Notes: generated from the sequence alone by a model not told the origin. A stretch of 64,000 nucleotides of DNA from Akkermansia muciniphila (GCF_900184965.1 NZ_FXYA01000204.1:83989-147988); one strand, 5' to 3'; counted from the first letter of the stretch, positions 43,292 through 53,304 are shown. Translations and numbers: made by a program.

Positions 43292-45130
43292 TTATTTGTT
43301 AAAATTCACGGGAATGGGCGTTTTTAACGGAAGCACCAGCTTGAAAGGCACAAAGGCTCCGGCCGCTGCGTCTACTTTGGCGTCCTTGGCTCCCAGTTCC
43401 ATGATCTGGCGGGCTTCCAGCTTGACGTCTCCGGGCTTGAAGGTGAACAGGGATTCCTTGTTCCCGTCTATTTTTGCCTGAAGGTTCTGGATGATTCTCT
43501 GGCCGCCCAGGTTGCGGCGGACGAATCCGGTCAGGCGGATGGCATTGACGCTGTAAACGGTCGCTTCATCCTCGCCGGATGCGCTGGCGGAGGCCTCCGT
43601 CCTGATATCATCCACCAGGGATGTATTTTTGTCCGATGTGAAGGAATCCTTGATGACGGAGTAGCCCGTGATCTGGGTGGTGTCCTCCGGATTGAAATGG
43701 GCCAGCGGTTCAAAATCCGTGAACCAGTAGGGATAATCCTTGTGTTCCGATTGTTCCAGCAGATGCTTGATGATGTCCGCGTAGCCGTAGCGCTGGAGCG
43801 TAAGCTGCTGGTAGGAGGCCAGGGCAGAGTCCAGCTTTTTCAGTTTCTGTTCTTTCTGGCGCAGGGCGGATTGTGCCGATTTGATGGAAGTAACGATGGG
43901 CTGGACGCCGGCGAGGGTTTCCTCCGCCTTTTTTTCGCCCATATACCCTGTGACGGCATAGGCCGCGGCGCCGAGAACGGCAATGGCGGCTCCGGCGATG
44001 ATGGCGGGCATTTTTTTCTGGTTGGCCCGTTTCTTGGCGACTGCGGTCGGTTCCAGGTTAATATTGAGAGAAGCCCTCCCGATGGAGTGGATGGCGGTGC
44101 CGATCAATCCTCCCAGGATGAAAGCTTCTCTGGAGATGGCGTTCACGTCCACGCCGGCCCCCACGCTCACGTTGTGCATGGGGTTGAAGAAGGAAATCGG
44201 AATGCCCAGTTTGTCTTCCAGGAATTCCTTGGTGTAGGGCAGGGACGCTCCGCCGCCGCACAGGTATGCCTTGACGGGAGCGCTTCCGCTCATCTGGGCG
44301 CGGTAGTGGTTGGTGGTGCGCTGAATTTCTGAAGCCAGCCTGGTCATGGCCGTGCGGATGACGGTGGCCAGATTGGCCGTGGCGGGATCCAGGCCTTCCG
44401 TTTGCCCGTTGCTCATGGAAACGAGGCCGCTGGTGGTTTTCAGGCGTTCCGCTTCCATGAAGGGGATGTTGAATTCACGGGCGATGGCGGAGGTGACGAA
44501 GATCCCCCCCGCGGAGATGCTGCGGGTGAAGAAACGGCCCTGTTCACTGTAAATCAGATCCGTGGATTTGGCGCCGATGTCGATGAGCATGACCGGCTCT
44601 TTTTCATCCGGATAACTGTCCACATACGCGTTGTACAGAGAGGTAAGCGCGCAGTCCACCTGGCCGGTGGAAAGGCCGTGGGAAACGATTTCGTCATTCA
44701 GGGAATCCAGGTCCTCCGCCTTAATGGCAACCAGGACGGCTTCCCGTTCCAGACCCTTGGCGGGGAGCAGATGGTAGTCCCACACGACTTCGTCCAGCGG
44801 GAAGGGGACGTGCTGCTGGGCTTCAAAACGGATGAGCTGTTCCACGTCGGTGTCGTCCAGGGCCGGAAGCTTGACGAAACGGATGAAAACGGATTGTCCG
44901 GAAACGGAATAGTTGACGACGCTTCCTTTGACATTGAGTTCCTGGACGAGGTCGGCGATGGCCTCCCCTATTTTTGTCAGGCGCAGGCCTTCCGCTGACG
45001 GATCCAGCACTACGAGGCGCGTGGCATAGCGGTCCAGGATAAGGCCGTCTTTGGAAGCCCTGGAAAAGACGCCCATTGAAACTCTCTGGGAACCTACGTT
45101 TAATGCGACTATTTGTCGTGAATTAGCCAT
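43292..45130 (-). CDS. PilM-PilN fusion-like pilus protein (Amuc_1101-like)
   Basis: The 612-residue protein starts with an actin-like PilM ATPase domain: VALNVGSQRVSMGV, DIGAKSTDLIYSEQG and AYLCGGGASLPYTKEFLE, residues 6-330. A membrane segment follows (MPAIIAGAAIAVLGAAAYAV), then a coiled coil and a periplasmic ferredoxin-like part with IRLTGFVRRN. In classical loci PilM and PilN are separate. Here both are on one chain, so the cytoplasmic ATPase is fixed to the inner-membrane arm. It probably contacts the Amuc_1100-like protein encoded directly downstream. Confidence 0.85.
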   Translation of the reverse strand: MANSRQIVALNVGSQRVSMGVFSRASKDGLILDRYATRLVVLDPSAEGLRLTKIGEAIADLVQELNVKGSVVNYSVSGQSVFIRFVKLPALDDTDVEQLIRFEAQQHVPFPLDEVVWDYHLLPAKGLEREAVLVAIKAEDLDSLNDEIVSHGLSTGQVDCALTSLYNAYVDSYPDEKEPVMLIDIGAKSTDLIYSEQGRFFTRSISAGGIFVTSAIAREFNIPFMEAERLKTTSGLVSMSNGQTEGLDPATANLATVIRTAMTRLASEIQRTTNHYRAQMSGSAPVKAYLCGGGASLPYTKEFLEDKLGIPISFFNPMHNVSVGAGVDVNAISREAFILGGLIGTAIHSIGRASLNINLEPTAVAKKRANQKKMPAIIAGAAIAVLGAAAYAVTGYMGEKKAEETLAGVQPIVTSIKSAQSALRQKEQKLKKLDSALASYQQLTLQRYGYADIIKHLLEQSEHKDYPYWFTDFEPLAHFNPEDTTQITGYSVIKDSFTSDKNTSLVDDIRTEASASASGEDEATVYSVNAIRLTGFVRRNLGGQRIIQNLQAKIDGNKESLFTFKPGDVKLEARQIMELGAKDAKVDAAAGAFVPFKLVLPLKTPIPVNFNK

Positions 45131-45180
45131 GGGTGAATTTTTCTGTTAAATAAGATGAAATGATAAAAATGAATGGAACG

Positions 45181-45897
45181 TTATTCTCCGTCCGCCGGGG
45201 ATTCTGCCGGAGTTCCGAACGGGGCAGGGGCAGAACTGGAAGCCGCCTGCTGGCTATTGGGTCTCATAATTTCCGGATAGCGGTCGTACCAGAACACGGA
45301 GAAAGGCGTTTCATCCTTGTTCAGCAGGGGATAATAAGAGGTTTCGACGATGCTGGGGGACTGGATGGTCCACCATTTCTCCATCTTGCCGCGTTCGGTG
45401 GAATAAGTGGCGACAATCTTGCCGTTATATTCCACCACGACGCCCTGGTACTTCACCCATTTTCCTCTTCCCCCTTCCACGCCGGTAATGCGCCTGACGG
45501 AGGACGGGGAAAGGTACACGGAAGCGTATGTGTCGTCTCCCACCGGAACATTGACGTATTTGACTTCCTTATACAGTTTCAGGTACTGGCGCGCGCGGTC
45601 CGGATTGACTACCGCAATGTAGAATTTGAACGTCAGGGCGTCAATATAGCCGGATTTGGGCATGGGCGCGGCTTCCACCTTGAAGGGAATTTCAAAATCC
45701 GCCCATTTCTTCGGTTTTGGCAGCGGCCGGGGGTCGTCCTGCGTCAGGACGTTGGGGGACTGGCGCATATACAGGGACAGCTTTCCCAGGGAGACCCTCA
45801 CCTGCATTCTGGGATTGCTGGTGATTTGCGCCGATGCCGCAGGGATGAAAAGCACCGCAGCCAGCATGACCGTGATAGTGTTAAGGATGGATTTCAT
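45181..45897 (-). CDS. Pilus-locus secreted protein (Amuc_1102-like)
   Basis: The 238-residue protein has a signal peptide ending in SAQIT and a beta-rich domain. Amuc_1102 of A. muciniphila is reported to have an immunoglobulin-like fold, and position, length and order agree here. It is the first gene of the five-gene operon, so it may be made in the highest amount. A short low-complexity tail (QAASSSAPAPFGTPAES) closes it. Confidence 0.8.
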   Translation of the reverse strand: MKSILNTITVMLAAVLFIPAASAQITSNPRMQVRVSLGKLSLYMRQSPNVLTQDDPRPLPKPKKWADFEIPFKVEAAPMPKSGYIDALTFKFYIAVVNPDRARQYLKLYKEVKYVNVPVGDDTYASVYLSPSSVRRITGVEGGRGKWVKYQGVVVEYNGKIVATYSTERGKMEKWWTIQSPSIVETSYYPLLNKDETPFSVFWYDRYPEIMRPNSQQAASSSAPAPFGTPAESPADGE

Positions 45898-46091
45898 AGC
45901 ACAATTCGATTCCCTGATTAGTTACACCAAAAACCGAACTGTGGCTAGCAAAAATCTCTCGTTTCTTTCCATGCGGCGGGGGTGGAACATGACGCGGCTT
46001 CCTCCGGCGGTTCTGTCCGGGTGGTCAAGAAAAAAACATGCGTAATGGCTGCGGGCTTGACCTGGCAGAAGTGTTTTCACATGCTCGGCCC

Positions 46092-47171
46092 ATGGCGATT
46101 GATTCTGACCTGCTGAAAAAGTTTTCAGAGGCCCACGGTATTTCTGGGCATGAGGATGAAGTACGGAACATGGTGGTTCAGGAACTTGAAGGATATGGGG
46201 AATTTTCTTCCGATGGTTCCGGCAGCCTGTTCTGCACCGGCGGCGGGTCCGGTCCCCGCGTGATGCTGGCCGCCCACATGGATGAAATAGGCTTCCTGGT
46301 GCAGAATATAACGTCGAACGGTTTCCTTCAGTTGGTGGGGATAGGCGGCTGGTGGCCGCATACCCTGTTAAGCCAGCGTGTCCTGGTAAAAACCCGCTCG
46401 GGTCGCGGCATCCTGGGAGTAATTGGTTCCAAACCTCCCCATTTTCTGCCGGAAGGGCAGCGCAACAGCGTTATGAGCATGGAAGCCCTGTTTGTGGACG
46501 TGGGCGCGGAAAGCGCGGAACAGGTGAAGAATGAATTCGGCATTCACCTGGGGGATCCCGTGGTGCCGGACGTGAAATTCTCCCCCTTGGAAAATCCGTT
46601 CCGGGTGATGGGGAAAGCCTTCGACAACCGCGCCGGCCTTTCTGTGATGATAGAGGCATTTAAGGAATTATGCCGGGAAGGGCATCCCAACACTCTGATT
46701 GCCGCCGCTACGGTTCAGGAAGAAGTGGGCACGCGGGGCGCCAGGACGGCCGGCGTCGCCATGCAGCCGGATTGCGTGATCGTTCTGGAAGGTCCGCCGG
46801 CAGACGATACCCCCGGGTTTGCCGCAGGGGATGCGCAAGGAGTTCTGGGTGGAGGCGTGCAGATCAGGCTGTTTGACCCCACGGCCATCACCAACCCCCG
46901 GCTGGCTGCCCTGGCCGAAAAAACGGCTTTGGATGCGGGCATTCCATTCCAGTTGACGGTGCGCCGTTCCGGCGGAACGGATGCGGCGGCCCTGCATCTC
47001 TCCGGAAAGGGAGTTCCCACCATTGTACTGGGAATTCCCACCCGGTACATCCATGCCCATAACGGAGTGCTGGATCTGCGGGACTACCGTGCCGCAGTGG
47101 AACTGACGGTGGCTCTGGCCCGTTCCCTGGACCATGAGACAGTGGAAGTCCTTACCCGTTACCTGCCCTGA
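46092..47171 (+). CDS. M42-family aminopeptidase-like metallopeptidase
   Basis: The 359-residue protein carries the dimetal site set of M42 peptidases: AAHMDEIGFLV, KAFDNRAGLSV, QEEVGTRGART and the late HAHNGVLDLRDY. It is probably a cytoplasmic tetrahedral aminopeptidase or deblocking enzyme. The ATG at 46092 gives MAIDSDLLKKFSEAHGISG, a typical family start. It is transcribed with lgt (11-base gap) and is divergent from the pilus operon. Confidence 0.9.
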   Translation: MAIDSDLLKKFSEAHGISGHEDEVRNMVVQELEGYGEFSSDGSGSLFCTGGGSGPRVMLAAHMDEIGFLVQNITSNGFLQLVGIGGWWPHTLLSQRVLVKTRSGRGILGVIGSKPPHFLPEGQRNSVMSMEALFVDVGAESAEQVKNEFGIHLGDPVVPDVKFSPLENPFRVMGKAFDNRAGLSVMIEAFKELCREGHPNTLIAAATVQEEVGTRGARTAGVAMQPDCVIVLEGPPADDTPGFAAGDAQGVLGGGVQIRLFDPTAITNPRLAALAEKTALDAGIPFQLTVRRSGGTDAAALHLSGKGVPTIVLGIPTRYIHAHNGVLDLRDYRAAVELTVALARSLDHETVEVLTRYLP

Positions 47172-47182
47172 AAGAAACGCTC

Positions 47183-48241
47183 ATGAATCCGACCGCTTAC
47201 GTACATGATTTGGACCCTGTCATCTGGCAGATAACAGACTCAATTGCCCTGCGCTGGTATGGCCTGGCCTATTTAATGGGCTTCATCTGCGGATACTATC
47301 TGCTTTCCTGGCTCTCCCGCCGGAAGCTGTATCCTGTTCCTCAGGACAGGATGGCGGATTTTGTCACTTACGTGGCCATCTTTGGCGTTCTGATCGGCGG
47401 AAGGCTGGGATATGTGCTCTTTTACCAGATTCCCAATCACGGCTGGTCCCAGTTTCTGGCGGATCCGCTCATGGCCCTGAGGGTGTGGGAAGGGGGCATG
47501 GCCAGCCACGGAGGGATGATTGGAGTGGGGCTGTACACGTTTTATTATGCGTGGAAGCACCGCGTCAAGTGGGCGGCGCTTCTGGACGGCCTGGCCATTG
47601 TAGCTCCCGTTGGGCTGTTTTTCGGGCGCGTAGCCAATTTTATCAACGGGGAACTGTACGGGCGCATTGTTTCGCCCGGCTCTTCCCAGGGAATGATTTT
47701 CCCGGCGGAGCTTTCCCAGGATCCGGATTTGTTTGTCCGGGTGGCTTCCCGCATTTATGAAACGCCCGGATTGCTGGACAAACTGTCCCTTTCCGGCGTA
47801 GCCGTGCCGGAACGCATGACTGCCGCCTGGGTGGCCGACCGGGTAAGGGATACGCCCGCCATCAGGGAAATCGTGGGGCAGATGATGCAGGACCATGCGC
47901 GCTATCCCTCCCAGTTATATGAAGCGTTTGCGGAAGGCGTGCTTCTCTTTGCCGTGCTGTGGTTTGTGCGGGTAAGGTTCCCCCGTGCGTGGAATGGCCT
48001 GTTCTGCGGAATTTTTGCCGTTCTTTATGCCACGGGCAGAATTATTTGCGAAGAGTACCGGGAACCGGATTCTCCTTTCTCCATGGGATTGACCCGCGGG
48101 CAGTTCCTTTCCGTTTTCCTCGTGCTGGTGGGCGCCGCTTTCTTTGCATATGCCTTCAAGACCAGGCAGACGGTTCAGGAATGCGCTTTCTATGAACCTG
48201 AAAAGAAAGACGGAAAGGAATCGTCCGGAAAGGCCGTTTAA
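47183..48241 (+). CDS. lgt: Prolipoprotein diacylglyceryl transferase
   Basis: The 352-residue inner-membrane enzyme transfers diacylglycerol to lipobox cysteines, the first step of lipoprotein maturation. It has the conserved GRLGYVLFY, HGGMIG and GRVANFINGELYGR motifs and the C-terminal HARYPSQLYEA. It is longer than most Lgt (about 290), mainly because of a 60-residue loop between the GELYGR and PSQLYE motifs. Lipoproteins in this window, for example DUF3313 and the Rhs-linked ones, depend on it. Its stop overlaps the convergent lipoprotein stop by four bases. Confidence 0.95.
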   Translation: MNPTAYVHDLDPVIWQITDSIALRWYGLAYLMGFICGYYLLSWLSRRKLYPVPQDRMADFVTYVAIFGVLIGGRLGYVLFYQIPNHGWSQFLADPLMALRVWEGGMASHGGMIGVGLYTFYYAWKHRVKWAALLDGLAIVAPVGLFFGRVANFINGELYGRIVSPGSSQGMIFPAELSQDPDLFVRVASRIYETPGLLDKLSLSGVAVPERMTAAWVADRVRDTPAIREIVGQMMQDHARYPSQLYEAFAEGVLLFAVLWFVRVRFPRAWNGLFCGIFAVLYATGRIICEEYREPDSPFSMGLTRGQFLSVFLVLVGAAFFAYAFKTRQTVQECAFYEPEKKDGKESSGKAV

Positions 48242-48972
48242 AACGGGTCCAGGTCAAATTCCCCTGTTTGGGGAATATTGCTGGCGGGGCCTGCCTTGAA
48301 AATATCGGCAATGCAGCTGGAAAAAAGCCGCAAGTTCCGTTGGTCAAAGGCAAAACGTTCAAATTCCTTGACGGAAAACAGAGTGATGGGGTCCGTGTTG
48401 TAGGCTTTGAACTCCATGATGGCGGCGCCCGTATTCGTATTTGACAGGCGTCCCTCAATGCCTACGTCCCCGCTCATGAAGCGTCCCAGGATCAGGGAGG
48501 TTCCCGGAAGGGGGGAGACCAGGGAAACAAGATCGGACATGATGTTGCCGCCCACGTCCGTAGGTTTCAGCCTGACGATGGCGAGGTTGAGAGCTACGGC
48601 TCCCGGAACGGGGCGGTCAACCAGCTGCCATTTCATCCTTCCGCCTGTCTGTTTGGATTTATTTTCCAGCACGTTGCGGATGTCTTTCTGCAGCTCCGCC
48701 CTGAATTGCGCCGCCAGCGCCGGGGCCTCCTTGGGGAATCCGGCCTTGATGTAATCAATATTGACGGGGGCTACGTACACTTTCAGCCTCGGAGAATTCC
48801 AGATGGCCTGTTCCGAGGGATTGTACCAGACGCCTTCAAAACAACTCTGCCTAGAGTCCACGTGAAGAGAATGGGTGATCAAGGGGGAAACGGGCATTGT
48901 CCGGGAACTGGAACAGGAAAAAACCAAACCTGTTCCCAGAGCCAGGAATAGCCGTGTAATAGCACCGCACAT
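48238..48972 (-). CDS. DUF3313-like lipoprotein
   Basis: The 244-residue product has a lipobox, LVFSC, near residue 20, so it is lipidated and exported. The domain around RLKVYVAPVNIDYIKA, PGAVALNLAIVRLKPT and GDVGIEGRLSNTNTG resembles DUF3313 lipoproteins. Function unknown. Upstream in-frame start codons would bury the signal, so the methionine at 48972 is used. The gene shares its end with lgt. Confidence 0.75.
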   Translation of the reverse strand: MCGAITRLFLALGTGLVFSCSSSRTMPVSPLITHSLHVDSRQSCFEGVWYNPSEQAIWNSPRLKVYVAPVNIDYIKAGFPKEAPALAAQFRAELQKDIRNVLENKSKQTGGRMKWQLVDRPVPGAVALNLAIVRLKPTDVGGNIMSDLVSLVSPLPGTSLILGRFMSGDVGIEGRLSNTNTGAAIMEFKAYNTDPITLFSVKEFERFAFDQRNLRLFSSCIADIFKAGPASNIPQTGEFDLDPF

Positions 48973-49283
48973 GCAGGGTAAGACAGCATCCGGCAGGCTG
49001 GCGTTCGAGACATGATTCGATTGACGCCAGGAATTTTTCCCGGCGGGGGCTCCGGCAATTCCGGGCGGCTCCGTGCTTCCTTCAATGGCATGGATGATGA
49101 GCGGGAAGAGCGCTCCGGCAAGGAACGGGCGAATGGGTAAGAATAGCCGGGACGGGAAAAAGGCACGGTGAAGAATCAAAAACGGAGCGGTCGGAAGAAT
49201 TCCTGCCTGCAAAGGAACGCGCAAGGTTGTCCCGTGTCCGGATGCATGATTGACAAGCCGGAAAAGCGGGGCATGCTGTTGGT
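48973..49283. other. Spacer with a promoter for the aminopeptidase P gene
   Basis: 311 bases without a gene. TTGACA at 49250-49255 and CATGCT at 49272-49277 form a candidate promoter. Only six bases separate that -10 box from the start codon at 49284, so the transcript may be nearly leaderless. Confidence 0.45.
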
Positions 49284-50567
49284 ATGAGATACGAGCCGCT
49301 TCCTTCTTCCTTTTTTGCCGGCAACCGTGAAGAACTCGCTTCCCGCCTGCCTGCCGGCAGTATGCTGATTCTGCATGCCAACGACGTATTTCCTACGAAT
49401 GCGGACGGCACTTTTGCCCTGCATCAGAATGCCAACCTCTTTTATCTCACGGGAATTGACCAAGAAGAAACCGTCCTGGTCATGACTATCCGGGAGGACG
49501 GCTGGGATGAGATTCTGCTGTTGCGTGAGACAAATGAACAGATTGCCATCTGGGAAGGAGCCCGGCTCACGCAGGACCAGGCGAGAGAGCGGAGCGGCAT
49601 TCAGGACGTGCGCTGGACCGATGAATATGATGCGCTGCTGGAAGCCCTGGTGCCGTCCGCATCCATGGTCTTTGTGGAAGCCAACCAGCATCCCCGCTGC
49701 ACCTGCCCGGTGGAAACGCGCAATGCCCGCATGACCAAGGAGCTGAAGGAAAAATTCCCGGACGCTGTTTTGAAGAATGTTTATGAGATCTTGGCGGACA
49801 TGCGGCAAATCAAAAAGCCGGAAGAAATCAAGGCTCTCAAAAAAGCATGCGACATCACCAATGAAGGCTTCCGGGAGCTGCTCCGGTTCATCAGGCCGGG
49901 GGTCGGCGAATGGCAGATTGAGGGATTTCTGGCCAACGAATTCATCAGCCGTGGCCCGCGCAAATTTTCCTTCCTGCCTATCATCGCTTCCGGAAAGGAT
50001 ACCTGCGTGCTGCATTATATCCAAAACGACAAGCGTTGCGAAGACGGCGATCTGGTGCTCATGGACATAGGCACGGAATACGGGAATTACAACTCCGACA
50101 TGACTCGCACCGTTCCCGTGAACGGAAAGTTCACCCCCCGCCAGCGCGCTGTATATGAAAGCGTGCTGAATATGATGACTTACGCCAAAAAGATTCTGAG
50201 ACCCGGCATTCTGAAATCGGAGTACGAACGCCTGGTGCGCGTTTTTGCCGCCGGAGAACTCGTCAAGCTGGGGCTCATCACGCCCGCGCAGGTGGCGGAA
50301 AAACCGTCCGATCCCCCCATTGTCCGGAAATATTACATGCACGGGTGTTCCCACTTCCTGGGGCTGGATGTGCACGATGTGGGCGAAGCCAACCCCGTTG
50401 TGTTGCCGGGCATGGTTTTCACCGTTGAGCCGGGCATCTATATTGCGGAGGAAGGCATAGGCATCCGTTTGGAAAACGATGTTCTGATCGGGGAAACGGA
50501 AAACATCGATCTGCTTGGGGACGTTCCTTTGCTGCCTGATGACATTGAACGGCTCATGGCCCGGTAA
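49284..50567 (+). CDS. pepP: Xaa-Pro aminopeptidase (aminopeptidase P family)
   Basis: The 427-residue protein has the two-domain pita-bread build of M24B. Metal ligands lie in [20 protein letters not shown] (two Asp), [13 protein letters not shown] (His), [10 protein letters not shown] (Glu) and IRLENDVLI (Glu). It removes the first residue from peptides with proline second. The N-terminal creatinase-like domain starts at residue 1 and is of normal length. It is probably monocistronic. Confidence 0.92.
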   Translation: MRYEPLPSSFFAGNREELASRLPAGSMLILHANDVFPTNADGTFALHQNANLFYLTGIDQEETVLVMTIREDGWDEILLLRETNEQIAIWEGARLTQDQARERSGIQDVRWTDEYDALLEALVPSASMVFVEANQHPRCTCPVETRNARMTKELKEKFPDAVLKNVYEILADMRQIKKPEEIKALKKACDITNEGFRELLRFIRPGVGEWQIEGFLANEFISRGPRKFSFLPIIASGKDTCVLHYIQNDKRCEDGDLVLMDIGTEYGNYNSDMTRTVPVNGKFTPRQRAVYESVLNMMTYAKKILRPGILKSEYERLVRVFAAGELVKLGLITPAQVAEKPSDPPIVRKYYMHGCSHFLGLDVHDVGEANPVVLPGMVFTVEPGIYIAEEGIGIRLENDVLIGETENIDLLGDVPLLPDDIERLMAR

Positions 50568-50591
50568 AATGGGCCGGATTCGGTTCTAAAC

Positions 50592-50620
50592 TTGACAATG
50601 AGGCCCGTGTGGGTTTTCAT
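50592..50620 (+). promoter_or_regulatory. Probable hisG promoter
   Basis: TTGACA (50592-50597) and TTTCAT (50615-50620) are 17 bases apart, 12 bases before the hisG start. Confidence 0.45.
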
Positions 50621-50632
50621 TCCCGTCCCATC

Positions 50633-51508
50633 ATGTCGAAGAAACTCAAAATAGCTCTTCCCAAAGGCAGTTTGCAGGATTCCACCGTGGAATTGTTCCG
50701 CAAGGCCGGCTACAACGTGTATGTGTCCAGCCGCGGGTACCGCCCGACCTGCGACGACGACGATCTGGAGCTCTTCCTGATCCGTGCCCAGGAAATAGGC
50801 CGTTATGTCAATGACGGTTTCATCGACTGCGGCATTACCGGACGCGACTGGATTTATGAAAACAGGGCGGACGTGGAAGTGCTGACGGATCTTCAATACT
50901 CCAAGGCCACCTCCAAGCCTACCCGCTGGGTGCTGGTAGTCCCGGAAAATTCCCCCATAACCTGCGCGGAAGACCTTCAGGGCAAGCGCATCGCCACGGA
51001 AGGCGTGGGCATTACGGAACGCTGGCTTCAGGAAAAGGGCATTGAAGCCCATGTGGAATTCTCCTGGGGCGCTACGGAAGTGAAAGTGCCGGAACTGGTG
51101 GACGCCATTGTGGACATCACGGAAACGGGAAGTTCCATCAAGGCCAACAAGCTCCGCATCGTGGACACCCTGATGACCTCCTATCCCCAGTTTATCGCGA
51201 ACCGGGAAACCATGCAGGATGAATGGAAGAAGCAGAAGCTGGAACGCCTGGTCATGATGCTCAAGGGCGCTCTGGAAGCGCGCCGGAAGGTGGGTCTGAA
51301 AATGAACCTTCCTGCTGCCTCCCTGAACGGCCTGGTAGAGGCTCTGCCGTCTCTGCGCCGTCCCACTATTTCCCATTTGGCGGAAGAAGGCTGGCTGGCC
51401 GTGGAAACGGTCATTGACGAATCCGTCGTGAGGGATATCATTCCCCAGCTCAAGGCCCTGGGGGCGGAAGGCATCATCGAATACCCGCTTAACAAGCTGG
51501 TTTACTAA
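50633..51508 (+). CDS. hisG: ATP phosphoribosyltransferase, long form
   Basis: The 291-residue enzyme catalyses the first step of histidine synthesis. [41 protein letters not shown] and [19 protein letters not shown] are the catalytic signatures. The C-terminal 75 residues form the regulatory PII-like domain, so it is the long, histidine-inhibited form and needs no HisZ. Other his genes are not in the window. The methionine at 50633 is favoured over one at 50609. Confidence 0.96.
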   Translation: MSKKLKIALPKGSLQDSTVELFRKAGYNVYVSSRGYRPTCDDDDLELFLIRAQEIGRYVNDGFIDCGITGRDWIYENRADVEVLTDLQYSKATSKPTRWVLVVPENSPITCAEDLQGKRIATEGVGITERWLQEKGIEAHVEFSWGATEVKVPELVDAIVDITETGSSIKANKLRIVDTLMTSYPQFIANRETMQDEWKKQKLERLVMMLKGALEARRKVGLKMNLPAASLNGLVEALPSLRRPTISHLAEEGWLAVETVIDESVVRDIIPQLKALGAEGIIEYPLNKLVY

Positions 51509-51549
51509 ATTTTTTCTCACCACAGTAAAACAACAAACGAACCACAATC

Positions 51550-51654
51550 ATGGGATCGCTCAAAAAACGCCGTAAAGCAAAAATCAACAAGCATAAGCGC
51601 AGCAAGCGCATGCGTCAGAACCGTCACAAGAAGCGTTTGCGTTACAAGTCCTAA
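51550..51654 (+). CDS. AURKAIP1/COX24-domain microprotein (mS38-like)
   Basis: A 34-residue, extremely basic protein (MGSLKKRRKAKINKHKRSKR and then MRQNRHKKRLRYKS). This KKRRxKInKHK...RR...RYK pattern is that of the COX24/AURKAIP1 domain, the mitochondrial ribosomal protein mS38. In bacteria of this lineage it is probably a small ribosomal protein. It starts 41 bases after hisG, and a strong hairpin follows. Confidence 0.85.
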   Translation: MGSLKKRRKAKINKHKRSKRMRQNRHKKRLRYKS

Positions 51655-51708
51655 GGTTTGTGCGCTTCGCTGCTCAAACTGGCAGTCTGTCCGATTTCCG
51701 GAAAATCC

Positions 51709-51744
51709 CGGCGTCCTCCTTATCACGGAAGGACGCCGTTTTTT
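51709..51744 (+). terminator. Terminator of the microprotein gene (and hisG)
   Basis: CGGCGTCC (51709-51716) pairs with GGACGCCG (51731-51738), followed by six T residues. Confidence 0.85.
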
Positions 51745-52062
51745 ATATGGACACAGCTTTTGTATCATTTTTTAGCTCTTGCTTACCTGAGATAGACCTG
51801 TGCACAGATTGATGCATCACGGGAATTGAACAAGGTTATAGATGGGGACGGTAGCTTAAAACAACGGATGTCTTTCATTGCTGTTTCCTTTCAAGGAAGA
51901 CCGGGATAATGCTGATGAAGGAGAATGGAGCCCGCTCATCATCCATAACACAGGGGTTGAAAAAACAGGAGGATATCCCGCAGGCAATTTTTCCGGCTTG
52001 GCAAGGATGTATTTTCCCCGGTTTTAGAGGCAGACCATGTCAGGCTGTTTCATAGCGGCGTC
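51745..52062. other. Spacer with no visible feature
   Basis: 318 bases between the terminator and the histidine kinase stop. I see no gene, hairpin or repeat that I can support. Confidence 0.4.
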
Positions 52063-53292
52063 TTATACCGCCTTTTCTTCCCGGAATCGTTTCAGGGGAA
52101 TGCTGATGGTAAAGACGGTTTTCCGGTGTGGGATGCTGGAGACGGTGATGGCTCCGTCGTGAGCTTCCACGGCGCGTTTTACAATGGAGAGGCCCAGGCC
52201 CGTTCCCTTGATTTCCGAGGAGTGGTGGGCTTCCACCCGGTAGAAGCGGTTGAAGAGGAAGGGGATGCTTTCCGAGGGAATACCCACGCCCGTGTCCGTG
52301 ACGGTAATGACGCAGGCATCCTGTATTTTGGCGGCGGCCACACTAATGGAAAGTCCCGGCTCCGTGTTTTGCTTGAGGGCATTTTCAACCAAATTGAACA
52401 GAATTTGCACCCAGTAAAAGGGGTCTCCATAAAGTTCCCAGTCCACGGGAATGTCCATGTGCAGGACGGCCTGATTTTTCTCCCGGATGGAATCCAGGCG
52501 GGAGAAGACATCATTCGCGCAGGTGGTGAGGCGGAACCACTGCTCTTTCAGAATTGCCTTGTGGCCTGATTCGAGTTTGGAGATCATGAGCATGTCTTCA
52601 ATAATGTTCATTAGCCTCTGGCTGTTCTGGTGCATGACTCCGATGAATTTGCGGGCCAGACCGGGACTTTCCTCCACAAGATTGTCCTCCATCAGGTTTT
52701 CCAGATATCCCACGATGATGGTGAGGGGCGTGCGCAGCTCGTGGGAGGCGTTTGCCACGAAGTCCCGGCGCATCTGGTTGGTGAGGTAGTTCTGCGTGAT
52801 GTTGCGCAGCAGGATGCGCTTTTCTCTGATTGGGGCGTCCGTGATGGCGCTGTCCAGATGCCATGCCGTGATGCCGTTTTGCACTCCGCCGGGGGAATTG
52901 GCGGCGCTCAGCGTGAATTCCTTGGTGACGGGACCGTCCGTGTCGAATGCTTCCTGAACATGCCCCAGCAGTTCCTGGTTGCAGACCAGCGCCCCCGCTT
53001 TGCGTCCTTCCAGCTTTTCTTCCTGAAAGAGTTCTTTGGCCAGCGTGTTAGCCAGCGTGATATGTCCGGATGGACCGATGAGCAGGAAGGCCTCTCCCAA
53101 AGCTTCCAGGAAGCGCCGTTTGTCCGCGATAGCCTGTTCCTGCGCTTCTTCCCCGCGCTTCAGCAGGCGTTGGGCGTCCCGCAAGGCTTTTTCCCGGGCT
53201 TTCATAGCGGACCGGCATACCTGAACCAGATGCCAATTCAAGTACAGGGAGGCCAGAATAAGGATGGTCAGGATGTAGTCGATGGCCGACAT
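52063..53292 (-). CDS. Sensor histidine kinase, PhoR-like
   Basis: The 409-residue kinase has one N-terminal membrane segment (residues 5-25), no large periplasmic domain, a PAS-like part around FLLIGPSGHITLANTLAKEL and the HisKA box NASHELRTPLTI with the phosphorylated histidine. The HATPase domain (NLVENALKQN, DTGVGIPSE, GTGLGLSIVK) follows. The build matches PhoR, the phosphate sensor, which also has almost no periplasmic part. It starts 12 bases after the response regulator stop, so the pair is an operon. Confidence 0.88.
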   Translation of the reverse strand: MSAIDYILTILILASLYLNWHLVQVCRSAMKAREKALRDAQRLLKRGEEAQEQAIADKRRFLEALGEAFLLIGPSGHITLANTLAKELFQEEKLEGRKAGALVCNQELLGHVQEAFDTDGPVTKEFTLSAANSPGGVQNGITAWHLDSAITDAPIREKRILLRNITQNYLTNQMRRDFVANASHELRTPLTIIVGYLENLMEDNLVEESPGLARKFIGVMHQNSQRLMNIIEDMLMISKLESGHKAILKEQWFRLTTCANDVFSRLDSIREKNQAVLHMDIPVDWELYGDPFYWVQILFNLVENALKQNTEPGLSISVAAAKIQDACVITVTDTGVGIPSESIPFLFNRFYRVEAHHSSEIKGTGLGLSIVKRAVEAHDGAITVSSIPHRKTVFTISIPLKRFREEKAV

Positions 53293-53304
53293 GGAACCGG
53301 AGCG

